Shown: piece after piece, positions 22,148 through 33,498 of the stretch | Layout of the letters: each line of letters begins with the position of its first letter | Position numbering within the stretch: position 1 is the first letter of the stretch | DNA from: Dimargaris cristalligena | Taxonomy: Eukaryota; Kickxellomycota; Dimargaritomycetes; Dimargaritales; Dimargaritaceae | Assembly: GCA_027576995.1 (NCBI GenBank) | Contig: JANBQC010000037.1 | Coordinates: 1 to 64,000 of the forward strand | Direction: 5' to 3' | Length of the DNA: 64,000 bases | The notes under the pieces: model-generated | The model's database searches: none | What the model was told of the DNA's origin: nothing | What the model saw: the letters and a program-made list of their open reading frames with translations, nothing else | Position numbers and translations under genes: made by a program

Positions 22148-25100
22148 ATGAGCGAGAACCCACTTGCTCCGTCTTTTGAAACTCCGACTACGCGTTCGGA
22201 TACACAGCCGTTGCCGCCACGTAAAGAGCCCTGTGCCACCCCTCTGTCCATTAAACTCCCGCCGATCCAGGATCTCAACTCCACCCCGCGGGGCGAACCT
22301 GACTCGCCTGCCCATATCTCCGGCCGACGATCCGCCGGTGACCCGTACCTCCCAGCTACCAGTGCTCCCGCCGCTTCCCTAGCCGATCCCGTCAGTCGCG
22401 CCATGACCCAGTCGGTGCCAGGGACCCAGACTGCGGCCCCGGCTCATCCCTTGAGCTCGGCCAATCTTACTGCCAGTATAGTCACTTCGTCGGGTGATCC
22501 CGCTTCGGTCCTCAAAAGCGAACCGTCGTCGGTATCCCCCCGGCCCACCCTCACCCCCGCCATCTCACTACCACCGCCGTCCCATCCGAGCGCGGCTCCC
22601 TTCTCTCCCTCGGGCTATGCGACCCGTATGTACACCACGGGCCCGCCCCCACCCGGGGGTCCCCCACTCCCGGGCTTCATGCCACACAACCACCCACCTG
22701 CCTCTCCCACCCGCCCCCACCACCATCCGCACGCTCCCCGGCGGTTATCCCACTCGACTCACCATCCTTCACACTACGCCACCCAGAGTCCGCCGGTGCC
22801 GTTCCCCCGGCCCCAGGGCTATCAGCCCCAACCACCCGACCGGGTTATCCCCTTCCCTCGTATGTACCCTGCGCCGGGGGAGAACGCTTACCGACCCCGT
22901 CCGCCTAATCATGCCGCCCCCTTGTACCATCACCCGGCTGCCGGTCTACCCCACCCCCCATCATCCCCCTACGGGCTGCCACCCCCGCCTAACGGTCCGC
23001 ATTCCCATCATGGGGGGCACCCCATGGCGGGCATGGGCCATCCACCTAACTTGCTAGCTAATATGTCGCACCAGCCCCCCATGCCTAATCTTCCCAACGG
23101 TACCCTCACCGATCATTGGACCGAGGAAGAAGTGGCCGAGATTCTGTCCTACATCAAGAACAATTTCCAACTGTGGCAGCAGTCCAAGGCGGTGAGCTAC
23201 CGTAAGTGCCGGGAGCAGCTGCCGAACCGGACGGAAAAGCAAATCAAGAACAAGGTGGAGAAACTAATCAGCAAGTATCACAAACTGTGCACCTGGAAGG
23301 CCACTACCGCCGATCCGCAGTCCCAAGTGCGGAACTGGAAATGGTACACTAAGCTTCACGAGGTTTTTCACACCCTGGATACCACCCGACCCGGGTCCAA
23401 GGGCCCCCTTTCCTCCATGGGCAATGGTGGTAATTCGGGGGTTCCGGTTTCGAGCCCTCATTCTGCCGGTGGGCATACCGCCTGGAAGTCGGCCGGCTCT
23501 TCGGACGACCGTTCCAGTATGGGCTCGGATAACCCCCGCGCTTTTCCCAGCGAGCTAGTGCGGCGGCATACCACGAGTTCGGCTCGGCCAACCATCCGCA
23601 CCCAACACGGCGGCCCTCACCAAATGCGGATGGCCTCCCCTTCAGTAACCGCAGCATCTTCCTCACTATTAGCCCTGGCATCGGCCTGGAAACCCAACCC
23701 GGAGCCCAGCCCACGTGGGGGGAGCTCTTCTTCCCAGCATTCGAGCCACCCTCCACCACTGTCACTGCCCCCTATCGAGTCCGAATCCTCTGCATTTGCG
23801 CCTTTCCCTCGGCTACCCGGCGAAGGCCTCCAAAACCAACCGCCCCCTCAATTCCAAGGTCACCCCCACAGCCATCTTTATAACAGTCGGTTACGGAGCC
23901 AGTCCGCCAGTGTGGTGGGCGAACATCCAACGATGCTACGGGCGCCCCCCGGTTTCGACAGACATGGTGGGGGCCCACTTAGACATCCCCGGGTCAGCGG
24001 GCACCCTCCCCCGCTTATGATGTCGGGTCATCCCCACCACCGACATCATCCCAACTCTTCCCACTCGGGTTCACCCCTATCCCCACACCACCGCCCTCCT
24101 CCCCACCAGTCAGGTCTCGATGGCCCTGGTCACCGGGACGGGCGTTTGCGTTCCCCACTTCACGGCGCACCCGAAGGAGTTCATTACAGCCAAGAACATG
24201 ATGCTGCCAACCGCCCGCGTCGTAGTTCTATGCCGGTTCCACCCCCCGGCGATTCTACAGTCCCGCCGCACCAGAGACCCCTGGAAAACGGCATGGCTTC
24301 CCCTCGCAGCGGCCAGCCCCGTATTTCGCTCAGCTTTGCGAGTGATGATGCCGAGTGGAACTACCACCCAAATGGTTCAGGACCCACACCCCCTTACTCA
24401 GGGACTCCCACTAGTGGTCCATCGTCGCCCTACACTCTCACACCGAGCCGATTCACCGCCTACCCGCCTCCTGCGGGGCCTGGTGGTCCCTTGCCGCCCC
24501 CAGGTCAGAGTGGCTCAAACCATTACATGCCTCGAATCCGGGCTCCCATTGGCCATCACCACCGCCACCGGCATAGTGTATACGAAAGCCCCAATGTTCA
24601 GTCCCCCATCTGGTCCGAAAACAACTCTGCCGGGCCTTCGAGTGCTCCCTACCCCCAACCTGCTGCCGGAGGTCCTTCGAGTACTGGTCCCGCCAAGCGC
24701 CGTAAGAGCTTCCATGACCACCCCCGTCCGGACCTGGCTACCGGCTTGGGGGCGGACCCCTCACCGAACGAGGCTTCTCGCTCGCCTGGATTCGAGCACC
24801 CGCTCGCGCACGCCGGTTACCCCCTTGCGACAACTGCATCCCACCCTGGGTCGGTGGGATCCGAAAACCGGAATCCGGCTGACGGCGGCCGCCCTAGCCC
24901 TACCACCTCCTACTCGGCGGGAGCCGTTCCTCTGGTGAAACCCAGCCCGCTTGGTTCCCGTTCTAACCGAATCCTTGCCATCACTGATCAGGCTTTGCAT
25001 GAGAAGAGAAAGCGGGTCATCAGCCACGGTGTCCCCGAGAATCTCCAGCAATTGACCCAGGATATTGAGGGCTCGATTAGCGTTCAGCAGGGTCCCAGTC

Positions 25101-26530
25101 CCAAGAGTCCAGGCAGGGGTTCCACCAGGGACACTCCGATGCATTCAGATGCGGCTATACCTACGACTATGGACTGCCAGCGCAGCTCATCACTCGAGTC
25201 TCCGTATTGCGGCCAACCTACTTCATCGTCGCCTCCGCAGAAATACGGACCTTCGGGGAGCTCCGCCCAGCCCCATGCTAAGCGTCTGGCTGTGCGACGA
25301 CGCGCCGCCACTGTATCCGAAGGGGCCCGAGTTCCTGAATACTGGTCTGCGTCCATGGAGAACTCCAACGGTAACCATGCTCACAACCAAGATGGTCACC
25401 CAAGGGATGTACCAATAGGCGGTATGGCTACTGCTGCGCATACCCTTGCCTCGATTACCACCAGTGGCTCCCACTCATCCTCATCCTCCTTGTCCCTTGG
25501 AATCAATGAGCAGCCCTTGTCTTCTTCCCCCTTGGGTTCCCTAACATCATCGCCTGGTTCATCTCGGATGATGTCCCCCCGTGCCTTCACCGCCTCATCG
25601 ACATTGTCGGTTGCCTCAGCCCATGTCAATGGGTCGGCTGACGGTGTTACCAATGCCAGCATGGAAAGCACGCGTACGGTAGGCGACTCTGCCCACCAAG
25701 GACTCGCGGATTTGATTCGGATAGGCAGTGGAGAAGACTCTGTGCATTTTTCCCGAGCCGGTGCCCAGACTAGGCTGTCTATCGGTACCACCGAAGTGGA
25801 CCTCTCCCAAATTTTGCCAATCAGTTATTGTCAGCATATCCAGCCCTTCGTGGCTCATCTCATTGGCACCGTCCAGGGACTCATGGACCTCAAGACCCAG
25901 GAAATCCACTTGCACCACGAGCTCCAGCAGGTTCTGCGCAAACTGAAACAACATCAGCTGGGAGATAAAATTTGCGAATCCTTTAGCCCCGACCACTCGA
26001 CCCAGCAAGTATCCGTTCACTCCCACTCAACCTCCCATGGCCGGTATAGCTTTCAGTTGCCGGCTTCCGAAGATGTGGATATGTCCGATTCTAAGGATTC
26101 CAATCACCCGGCTGACTTGATCCACTCCACTAGACAGGTCTGTACCGGCCATAGTCCAATCTCACCCTCTGGCCCGGGATTCCCCGGGAACCATGGTTCT
26201 GGTGAGCCCATGGATATGGAGATGGCCGACGCTGTTGAACTGGCCATGTCACTAGTTAAGCGGGCCTCGTCGCTATCTTCATCGACCTCGTCCACTTCGA
26301 CGTCGACATCCACTCCTACTACTATGAATGTGCCTATAGAGTCTAGCGATAAGCACCCTACCGCCTCCCCAGCGGAGGATTTAAACACCGGCACCCTGCT
26401 TAACGAAGATCGTCATAAGACTCCCACCGAATCAGAAGGGTGTGGAGATACCCTGGCGACTAAACAAGAGGGCATATCTCCATTGAATCATTCCCAAGAA
26501 TTGGTATTGCCTGCTGTCTCTGAAGCCTAG
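22148..26530 (+). CDS. Large Pro/Ser/His-rich protein with a Myb/SANT-like DNA-binding domain
   Basis: An uninterrupted frame of 1460 residues. The only clear folded region is at about 318-420: it starts with DHWTEEEVAEIL (Trp 324), continues through YRKCREQLPNRTEKQIKNKV and YHKLCTWK, and ends with NWKWYTKLHEVF. The Trp spacing, the TEKQIKNK helix and the basic content fit a Myb/SANT-like (trihelix-type) DNA-binding domain. Everything else is low-complexity: Pro/His/Ser-rich up to about residue 1000, with bipartite basic stretches (AKRRKSF, HEKRKRV, RRRAA) as candidate nuclear signals. A second ordered segment at about 1215-1285 (QILPISYCQHIQPFVAHL, then a Leu/Gln/His-rich helix) may be a coiled-coil interaction region. 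Most likely a transcriptional regulator; target and partners are unknown. The long pyrimidine-rich leader suggests elaborate promoter control. Confidence 0.8.
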   Translation: MSENPLAPSFETPTTRSDTQPLPPRKEPCATPLSIKLPPIQDLNSTPRGEPDSPAHISGRRSAGDPYLPATSAPAASLADPVSRAMTQSVPGTQTAAPAHPLSSANLTASIVTSSGDPASVLKSEPSSVSPRPTLTPAISLPPPSHPSAAPFSPSGYATRMYTTGPPPPGGPPLPGFMPHNHPPASPTRPHHHPHAPRRLSHSTHHPSHYATQSPPVPFPRPQGYQPQPPDRVIPFPRMYPAPGENAYRPRPPNHAAPLYHHPAAGLPHPPSSPYGLPPPPNGPHSHHGGHPMAGMGHPPNLLANMSHQPPMPNLPNGTLTDHWTEEEVAEILSYIKNNFQLWQQSKAVSYRKCREQLPNRTEKQIKNKVEKLISKYHKLCTWKATTADPQSQVRNWKWYTKLHEVFHTLDTTRPGSKGPLSSMGNGGNSGVPVSSPHSAGGHTAWKSAGSSDDRSSMGSDNPRAFPSELVRRHTTSSARPTIRTQHGGPHQMRMASPSVTAASSSLLALASAWKPNPEPSPRGGSSSSQHSSHPPPLSLPPIESESSAFAPFPRLPGEGLQNQPPPQFQGHPHSHLYNSRLRSQSASVVGEHPTMLRAPPGFDRHGGGPLRHPRVSGHPPPLMMSGHPHHRHHPNSSHSGSPLSPHHRPPPHQSGLDGPGHRDGRLRSPLHGAPEGVHYSQEHDAANRPRRSSMPVPPPGDSTVPPHQRPLENGMASPRSGQPRISLSFASDDAEWNYHPNGSGPTPPYSGTPTSGPSSPYTLTPSRFTAYPPPAGPGGPLPPPGQSGSNHYMPRIRAPIGHHHRHRHSVYESPNVQSPIWSENNSAGPSSAPYPQPAAGGPSSTGPAKRRKSFHDHPRPDLATGLGADPSPNEASRSPGFEHPLAHAGYPLATTASHPGSVGSENRNPADGGRPSPTTSYSAGAVPLVKPSPLGSRSNRILAITDQALHEKRKRVISHGVPENLQQLTQDIEGSISVQQGPSPKSPGRGSTRDTPMHSDAAIPTTMDCQRSSSLESPYCGQPTSSSPPQKYGPSGSSAQPHAKRLAVRRRAATVSEGARVPEYWSASMENSNGNHAHNQDGHPRDVPIGGMATAAHTLASITTSGSHSSSSSLSLGINEQPLSSSPLGSLTSSPGSSRMMSPRAFTASSTLSVASAHVNGSADGVTNASMESTRTVGDSAHQGLADLIRIGSGEDSVHFSRAGAQTRLSIGTTEVDLSQILPISYCQHIQPFVAHLIGTVQGLMDLKTQEIHLHHELQQVLRKLKQHQLGDKICESFSPDHSTQQVSVHSHSTSHGRYSFQLPASEDVDMSDSKDSNHPADLIHSTRQVCTGHSPISPSGPGFPGNHGSGEPMDMEMADAVELAMSLVKRASSLSSSTSSTSTSTSTPTTMNVPIESSDKHPTASPAEDLNTGTLLNEDRHKTPTESEGCGDTLATKQEGISPLNHSQELVLPAVSEA

Positions 26531-27811
26531 CTGACGAGTGTCATATCCGCGACCCCGATTATCTTACTACATCCAATTGGGGATTATGGCTAGCGCTTTT
26601 CTTTTTAATAAGAGCCAATTTCATTACTTCTCACCTCTGCTTTTTTTTTTTGACTTGCGAGGAGTGTGGTGGATCTAAATCTTGTAACTGTTACCCTCTG
26701 AGGTTTGTATATCGGATAAGTTCGTTCTAAAATATATTCTGGTCATCAGAACCTTCAACTCCCCCTTTCAGTAATTTATTAAATTATTATCTACACTTGT
26801 TGATTTGCACTCGATTCCCTATTCTTACATTCCATTTATCATTTTAAAATTACTCATGTTTACTACCCTTTGCCTTCCCATTCTCTGCATCGCGTACCCT
26901 CTCTGATTGGTCGTAGTTGGCACATTTACTAATCCTTATAATTCAGTTATTATATACTCCTTAGTTGCTGGAGTTGCCATTTACATTTCAACCGTCCTTT
27001 AGATCACAACTCCTTTATAGTATCTGAATAATACCGGATTTTGAGTTTATTATTTACCCCTTCGCTTTTATTCCCTTCTGACTTTCAGAACCCTGTATTC
27101 TCCATCTTTTCGTATCGCGTATCTGTTTTCGTTGTAAGGGCAGTTTATCGCGTTCTCTTTTTCCCTCCCCCGACTTTGTCATTCCATTCAATTATTATAA
27201 AAGTAGTCAAATTTATGAGTTGTATTTATTGATCTTATTAGATTAATTTTTGACGTGTTTAATATCGATCCCGCAGCTTCACCGCGTAGAAAATCTACCT
27301 GTATATTATAAGGTAATCTCGAATATATGTCATTATGGCCAAAATCTAGGATGATGTCTAGGAGTATCTCCTGTTTTTCACAATAGTAAAGACCTCATTC
27401 CCATGCTAAGGCCATTTCCCATTCACGAATAATTATTTGCCACAACGGCGACTTTATTATGATATTAGCCCATATACCAGTAATAGCCCATTGTAAAGAT
27501 ATCAGGGGGGATTGGCTGCGATGAGTAGATGTTATCGAGGTGTGATCTTTACATTGTTCACGCCCTTTATTTCAACTCCTACTCTCAGCGGATTGCACTT
27601 CATCTCAATTTTAGCCAAGGACTAGCCTAGTCTTCCCTAAGATGGTTTATGGATAATATACATCATCAGAAATTGCTTTATTGGGGATACGATGATTTAG
27701 TATCTGACGGAAAAACGGCAGCCGTAAGCAGGTGGCCGCCATCAACCTAGCCATTTGGTGTGCTAAGGTTGCCATCCCCATAAAGAGCCGTTTATACGGA
27801 TGTAAGATGGA
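26531..27811. other. Convergent intergenic region, Myb-like gene / RidA gene
   Basis: 1.28 kb between two gene 3' ends. It is AT- and T-rich with T-runs just after the Myb-like stop (26641-26651), consistent with 3' end formation. I see no gene in it. Confidence 0.5.
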
Positions 27812-28558
27812 TTACTTCAAAAGCGCAATCGTCTCAATTTCGACTAGCCCATCCTTGGGCAGCCTAGATACCTGGAAAGCCGAGCGAGCCGGACGGTGGT
27901 CACCGAATATTTCCGCGTACACTTCGTTCATGCCATCAAAATCATCCATATCCTGGAGAAATACGGACGTTTTGAGGACATAGTCTAAATCCGAGCCGGC
28001 GGTTTGGAGGACGGCCTGGATATTGGTGAAGGCCTGGCGGGTTTGACTGCGAATGTCGGAGCCGGCGAATTGGCTGGCGGCAGTAAAACCCAGCTGGCCG
28101 GAGGTGTAGACTTGGCCATTGGCAATGACGGCGTGGCCTGTTTTAGTTTTGGTTGGTTATATATATATATAATATTATAATCATGTGAGTGAGACGGTCA
28201 GTATGATCTACTAGGCATAAATGGTGTAAGTGTAGTCCAGTGGACCTTGTCGCCTAAAATGGATGGACCAAGACAGGCCTGGGTGGGGTTCAATAAATAG
28301 TGTACCAACTTCCCCCTATTGTTCAGAAGTAGTTATGTGGTTAGGGTCGGAGCGGATATTAGGGCGACGGTCCTATATCATGCAAATTTAACCGGGGAAT
28401 AAACCCAGGTGGCGCCCGGGTGCAGCATTAGAAACGGTTTAATCGCATAGCCCAGCGATTTACGCAAGTAAGCCACTCTCGGGTATGACCCACTTACAGT
28501 AAGGGCCGAGGGGTCTGGCAACATCCCGAGAGATGACGGACTGGATTTTGGGAGACAT
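27812..28558 (-). CDS. RidA/YjgF/UK114-family protein, 2 exons
   Basis: Exon 1 is 28558-28498 and exon 2 is 28137-27812; the 360-nt intron has a GTAAGT donor and an ACAG acceptor. The product is 128 residues, the normal family length. Hallmarks are RPLGPYCHAVIANGQVYTSG at residues 15-34, SDIRSQTRQAFTNIQAVL, and PARSAFQVSRLPKDGLVEIE near the C-terminus. Arg 105, the residue that contacts the imine/enamine substrate in bacterial RidA, is present, as is Glu 120 in the VEIE motif. Family role: homotrimeric deaminase that hydrolyses reactive 2-aminoacrylate-type enamines/imines from PLP enzymes, in cytosol or mitochondria. No clear mitochondrial leader is seen, so a cytosolic protein is likelier (inference). 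Confidence 0.95.
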
Positions 28559-29493
28559 GGTACGGGTCGAAATAAAAATGAGCCCGGGTGCGCTACGTGA
28601 GTATGATAGACAGATAATGTAGTTTTTTAAAAATAGAAACCACGCCGGATAGTAGTTGTGCGAAGGGGAAGAATGTATATACGACTAACTGACAGGCATT
28701 TCGGGAAGACCGTCGGGCACAATGTATTTATACCATTTTCCTAGTTAGATGAGTGTTTTGGTGTGCAAACCCCGAGTCAGTTTACCATGAATTGCTATGC
28801 CTTAATTGATGTAATTTGGTCAACATGGTATGGTGGATATGAACCCTGCTGTCAGACTTGGCATGGTAGTTCCTAATAAATAGGTTGTCCAGGTTATGGT
28901 TGCATTCGGAAAAAGGGGGAAGGGGGTGAACAAGTTAGAAGTGCATAAGGCAAGGGGGTGGTTAGGCTGGCTATGGAACACCCTCTCGACTAGATTAGGC
29001 ATGCAAGCATATTTAATGCTTGGGGACAAGGATAGAACTATTAGATTATTGATGCCCAGCACCTGGGTGACTGGTATACGCATAAAGCTTTAATTTCCCG
29101 CACTGTGTGGATTCCCCCCCTTGCTAGCACACTTGGTAAAGAGCAGAACCAGTAAAGCAATCTTTGGCGTTTTCCATTTGCACAGCACCCCCCCCCCCAC
29201 ACACACGCACACAACCTTGGAGATTCGCATCTGGCCTCTGGCTATGCCAAGATTGGGTTCACCGGACCATTCCCATACATCGAGTCGGATTACTCGATAT
29301 TTTGACCTTCACCAGCAGCATTAAAGACCCCGCCAGCATTAGTATACGGGAGAAATTGGTCCCAGTGAGAGTCAGTTAGTTGGCGGGTTTCCAAACTACC
29401 ACCAAGCTGCGACTCCCAGTCAACTGCATGCTCTACTGTTATTCGTGAATTCACCCTCCCCTCCCCTACTCCACTCTATTTTTATTATTAGTT
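28559..29493. promoter_or_regulatory. Divergent promoter region RidA gene / Snapin-like gene
   Basis: 935 bases between divergent starts. The 35 bases before the Snapin-like ATG are C/T- then AT-rich. A C-run (29190-29198) followed by a CA-rich stretch forms a small simple repeat. No site can be named. Confidence 0.5.
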
Positions 29494-30276
29494 ATGCCCT
29501 CGTCGCAATCCAAGCGTCCCGCCCGTTCGTCGTCCCCTGCAGCGGCCTATCATACTCAGCTAGCCGACCCCATGCCGAGTGGGGCTAATTCGCCATCCCC
29601 GGTGGCTCCTCCGAAACGCCATATAACCAGTTCCGACGGTTCTAGTGACGCTTCATCCATTAGTAGTGGCAGTCGGGCGGACCGCGACCGACCGTTCAAT
29701 GACCTGGACTCCTTAGCCGGCCGACCACCACCACCCCGGACAGCGGGGGCCCCGGAATCCACAACCTCCCACAGCCTACTGGAGAATGGGTTATGGCATC
29801 TGATGGCACCCGTGTTTACCGAATTGGACACGGGCATGGAGGACGTCCAGCATAGTCAGGTAGAGCTATCCCAGACTTTGGAACGGATTTTAGCAGGTAA
29901 ACTATATGCTCTAGAATAAAAAAGGGTGGTTTGGCCTTTGATGGTACTGTTGACCCCCCCCTCCCCACCCGCTTCTGGTCAAATGTTGATAGTGGTAGCT
30001 ATTGAATTGTATAATAGTGAAGGCAACCCCTTGTTTTACTTATCAGTCCACCTAAAAATATCTAACCGGTTCCTAAACTAAAACTGTATTTGTCAATACC
30101 GGCTTTTTCCGATAGAGCTGCAACTACTTGACCAGGCCACCGAGCCACCCCCGCGCCTAAAAGGCTGTATTCAGAACCTGACTGACGCCCGTCGGAAATT
30201 GACCAATATTAATTATATTCTGCGGGGGGTTCAAGAACGGCTCGATCGCTTAAACGAAAAGGCTGTCCGGTTGTAG
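29494..30276 (+). CDS. Snapin-like subunit of BLOC-1/BORC, 2 exons
   Basis: Exon 1 is 29494-29896 and exon 2 is 30116-30276, giving 187 residues; the 219-nt intron has a GTAAAC donor and GATAG acceptor. The first 90 residues are Ser/Pro-rich and likely disordered. The rest is a helical coiled-coil region: LLENGLWHLMAPVFTELD, then HSQVELSQTLERI, then in exon 2 LTDARRKLTNINYILRGVQE and RLDRLNEKAVRL. This is the pattern of Snapin (SQVELREQI, LLNARRRVVLVNNILQNAQE, RLRRLN). In animals Snapin is shared by BLOC-1 and BORC, which act in endosome-lysosome traffic and lysosome positioning; fungi have BLOC-1-like complexes on endosomes. Exact complex membership here is inferred. It lies 600 bases upstream of PRP28 in the same orientation. 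Confidence 0.88.
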
Positions 30277-30876
30277 ATATATTCGCGGTTCGGGGTTTAA
30301 CGCAATACTGGCCGGTTCATTAAAGGGGTAAAAGCCGTATGTTTATTTTCCCGACGGTGTGGGAACCCATGCCTCTGTTCTCATTTGATAAATATAAATA
30401 TATTAAAGAAAGCTATGTATGTTGAAGGCGCCCCATATGAATCTTTATAAAATAGGTAACTTGGTTATATTGGTTATATTGGCATTGAAGCGCATGGCCA
30501 TGTCATAATTAACTAAAGGACACCAATACTAGAATCCCGGGTTTCCAATAATGAGAAATGATAAAACTGGTAACCCTTACTGCGGCAAAAGAGGTACATA
30601 GTTGCTGATACCTCCGTGATGTTGGAAATGTGTGATATTCAGAGCACCCAATATGCTGATACATTACTATAGGTACAAAAAAAAATAAAGAAGAGGAACT
30701 AGAATTGCTTATTAGTTTACTAATTCAGGTGTTTCTTCCGTATAGTCCCATTTCAGACAACATTGTTCTAATATTCAGTTTAAACTCTACAATTCCTTTC
30801 GCAGGTTGCTACTCATTTCCTTCCCCTTGTACTTTGCCAACTTCCATCTACTCTTATTAACCTGTCCCTGCTTACC
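30277..30876. promoter_or_regulatory. Intergenic region with PRP28 promoter
   Basis: 600 bases between the Snapin-like stop and the PRP28 start. The first part is AT-rich with AATAAA-like signals near 30391-30406. The last 100 bases are pyrimidine-rich, with a CTTTCGCAG that could be a 5'-leader intron acceptor at about 30804. Confidence 0.45.
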
Positions 30877-33498
30877 ATGAGCAGTCGTAGCCACCGCGAT
30901 CGACGCGATTCCGATCGCCCCACCGACCGCCGCCGCCACTATGACAGCCCATCGCCTACACGCGGTCGCGCTGATCCCCGAAGTTCCCGTCGCCGCTCCC
31001 GGTCACCTGCTCGTCCCCGCTCGCGGTCGCGGTCGCGTTCCCCCCGGCCTTCCCACCGACACCCACGGCACTCTCAGTCCCGTTCGCGGTCCCCTGCCGA
31101 TGGGTACCGACGGGACCGCTACTCTCGGCGCGACGATGCATCCACGCGCCGGCGGATAGCCGATTCCACCCTGGAGCGCTTTAGTGCCCGGTCCCATATG
31201 AACAGCCGACCCGTAGCTGGTCAAGGCAACCCCCTGGAGAAATTGAAACAAGCAATGCAGGCGAACGAACAACTAGCCTACCGTCCCTCGGCCAGTCGCA
31301 CTGCTCCGCGGGAGCCCAGTGCTGTAGCCGATACGACGAAAAGTTCCGGTGCTGACCGTGGTTATGATCATGGTCATAATGAGGGCAGTGGTGACGATGA
31401 AAGCCCAACCGCTGGTCCGTCCACCAAAGTCTCGGTCGCCGCCCCCGGGGTGATTAAACCCCAATTCTTGACCAAAGCACAGCGGGCCCAGCTGGCCCTC
31501 GAGCGTCGCCAGGCCCAGGTTGAGGCGGACCGGAGTCGAAATGACGCCGAACGCCGGGATGTCGCTGCGGCCCTTGGCCGGTCTGACTCCATGACCCGGA
31601 CGCGGTCCAACAGGTCGGATGCTCGTAATAGGCGATCGCTATCAGCTGAGCGGTCCCCCCAACCGGGCGCCGAGGAAGAACTCCAGGTGATTCGGGAACG
31701 CTATCTAGGGGTGGAAAAGAAAAAACGCCCGCCCCGGCGACTGAATGAACGGAAATTCGTCTTCGACTGGGCGACTACAGAGGATACCTCCCAGGAATAC
31801 AATGATTTATACCAGCAGCGGATGCAACCCACCCTATTCGGTCGAGGTCATGTAGGTGGGATTGACCCGCGTGCCCAGGAGAAAGAGCGCCGCAAGTTCT
31901 TCCAGTCCGTCGAGGACCAGCGTCGGCGGGGGCACCGCAAGCGGGAATCGGACAGTAAATCGGTAGACGAGGATTCCCATTTGGACGACTTTTCTGACGG
32001 GGACCGGCCTGTTGCCGCTGCCGCCACGGCCGACGCCAAACTCCTGGACCCGAGGGCTCGCCCGGGCCGCAAACCCCGTTGGGACGACCGGCGGTGGTCG
32101 GAGAAGGAGTTGTCCGAAATGCAGGAGCGGGACTGGCGCATCTTTAAGGAGGACTTCAATATTTCCACCAAAGGGGGCCGGATTCCTAATCCGATTCGGC
32201 ACTGGAAAGAATCGTCGCTGCCGGCCCCTATTTTGGATATTATTCACCAAGTGGGGTACCTGGAACCCACTCCTATCCAGCGCCAGGCCATCCCCATTGG
32301 ATTGCAGAACCGCGATATCATCGGTATCGCTGAGACGGGTAGTGGTAAAACCGCGTCCTTCCTTATTCCCATGTTGGTCTACATTTCCGGACTACCCCCC
32401 ATTACGGCCGAAAACATGGCCAACGGTCCCTACGCTTTGATTCTGGCCCCAACCCGTGAACTGGCCCAACAAATTGAACATGAAACCATCAAATTCTGCC
32501 AGCCGCTGGGCTACCACTGCGTCTCCCTTGTCGGTGGGCATGCCATGGAGGAACAGTCATTCAACCTGCGGAATGGTGCGGCCATCATCATTGCTACCCC
32601 CGGGCGACTCAAAGACCTGCTCGACCGGCGTATTTTGGTCTTAACCCAATGCGCCTACGTGGTCATGGACGAAGCCGACCGTATGATTGATATGGGATTC
32701 GAGCCGGATGTTAATTACATTTTGGATGCCCTGCCTGTATCGAACAAGAAACCGGATACCGTCGCGGGTGATATGTATAATGAACTGGATGGCGATGAGG
32801 AGCATGATCAGGCGATGCTCGTGGATGGTCCCACCACCGGACCCCTCACCCGGTACCGCCAAACCACTATGTTTTCAGCTACGATGCCGACGGCGGTGGA
32901 ACGCTTGGCCCAAAAGTACCTCCGACGCCCCGCGGTCGTGACCATCGGTACGGCCGGCCAGGCGGTGGAAACGGTGGAACAGCGTGTGGAAATGATCAAC
33001 GACGAAACCCGCAAACGGCAACGTCTCCTGGACATTCTCCGCCGCGGGATTGAACCGCCCATCATTGTGTTCGTCAACCAAAAGAAAATCGCTGACTCCC
33101 TCACCCGTTTTATTCGCGCCGAGGGCTACCCGGTTACTACGCTCCACGGAGGTAAATCCCAGGACCAGCGCGAGGCTTCCCTGACCCAACTCAAGGACGG
33201 TACCATGGAAATCTTGGTGGCCACCGATGTGGCCGGTCGAGGTATCGACGTGAAGGACGTGTCCCTGGTCGTTAACTTCGATATGGCCAAGAATATCGAA
33301 GACTATACCCACCGGATCGGACGAACGGGGCGTGCGGGTAAATCAGGAGTGGCCATTACCTTTTTGGCCAATTCGGACGCTGATGTGATGTTCGATCTGA
33401 AACAAATGATCGCGAAATCCTCCATTTCCCGACTGCCGCCCGAATTGGCTAACCACGAGGCGGCCCAGGCCCAGAAAGGCAACTTTAAGAACATCTGA
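30877..33498 (+). CDS. PRP28: Prp28/DDX23 DEAD-box RNA helicase of the U5 snRNP
   Basis: A single exon encoding 873 residues. The helicase core carries the Q-motif region ([13 protein letters not shown]), motif I AETGSGKT at 485-492, [23 protein letters not shown] at 598-601, SAT at 667-669, [11 protein letters not shown] and HRIGRTGR from 812. Family-specific are [20 protein letters not shown] and [13 protein letters not shown] just before the core, and [11 protein letters not shown] at the C-terminus, which identify Prp28/DDX23 rather than other DEAD-box proteins. Family role: ATP-dependent exchange of U1 for U6 at the 5' splice site during spliceosome activation. The N-terminal 110 residues are an Arg/Ser-rich domain with dense RS dipeptides, as in human DDX23 and unlike budding-yeast Prp28. 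The insert after DEAD (about 620-655) is acidic and variable. Confidence 0.97.
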   Translation: MSSRSHRDRRDSDRPTDRRRHYDSPSPTRGRADPRSSRRRSRSPARPRSRSRSRSPRPSHRHPRHSQSRSRSPADGYRRDRYSRRDDASTRRRIADSTLERFSARSHMNSRPVAGQGNPLEKLKQAMQANEQLAYRPSASRTAPREPSAVADTTKSSGADRGYDHGHNEGSGDDESPTAGPSTKVSVAAPGVIKPQFLTKAQRAQLALERRQAQVEADRSRNDAERRDVAAALGRSDSMTRTRSNRSDARNRRSLSAERSPQPGAEEELQVIRERYLGVEKKKRPPRRLNERKFVFDWATTEDTSQEYNDLYQQRMQPTLFGRGHVGGIDPRAQEKERRKFFQSVEDQRRRGHRKRESDSKSVDEDSHLDDFSDGDRPVAAAATADAKLLDPRARPGRKPRWDDRRWSEKELSEMQERDWRIFKEDFNISTKGGRIPNPIRHWKESSLPAPILDIIHQVGYLEPTPIQRQAIPIGLQNRDIIGIAETGSGKTASFLIPMLVYISGLPPITAENMANGPYALILAPTRELAQQIEHETIKFCQPLGYHCVSLVGGHAMEEQSFNLRNGAAIIIATPGRLKDLLDRRILVLTQCAYVVMDEADRMIDMGFEPDVNYILDALPVSNKKPDTVAGDMYNELDGDEEHDQAMLVDGPTTGPLTRYRQTTMFSATMPTAVERLAQKYLRRPAVVTIGTAGQAVETVEQRVEMINDETRKRQRLLDILRRGIEPPIIVFVNQKKIADSLTRFIRAEGYPVTTLHGGKSQDQREASLTQLKDGTMEILVATDVAGRGIDVKDVSLVVNFDMAKNIEDYTHRIGRTGRAGKSGVAITFLANSDADVMFDLKQMIAKSSISRLPPELANHEAAQAQKGNFKNI

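Noticed and set aside
22164..25791. Several 60-270 codon open frames overlapping the Myb-like gene on both strands
   Set aside because: They are shadows of a GC-rich 1460-codon gene; none has an independent motif.
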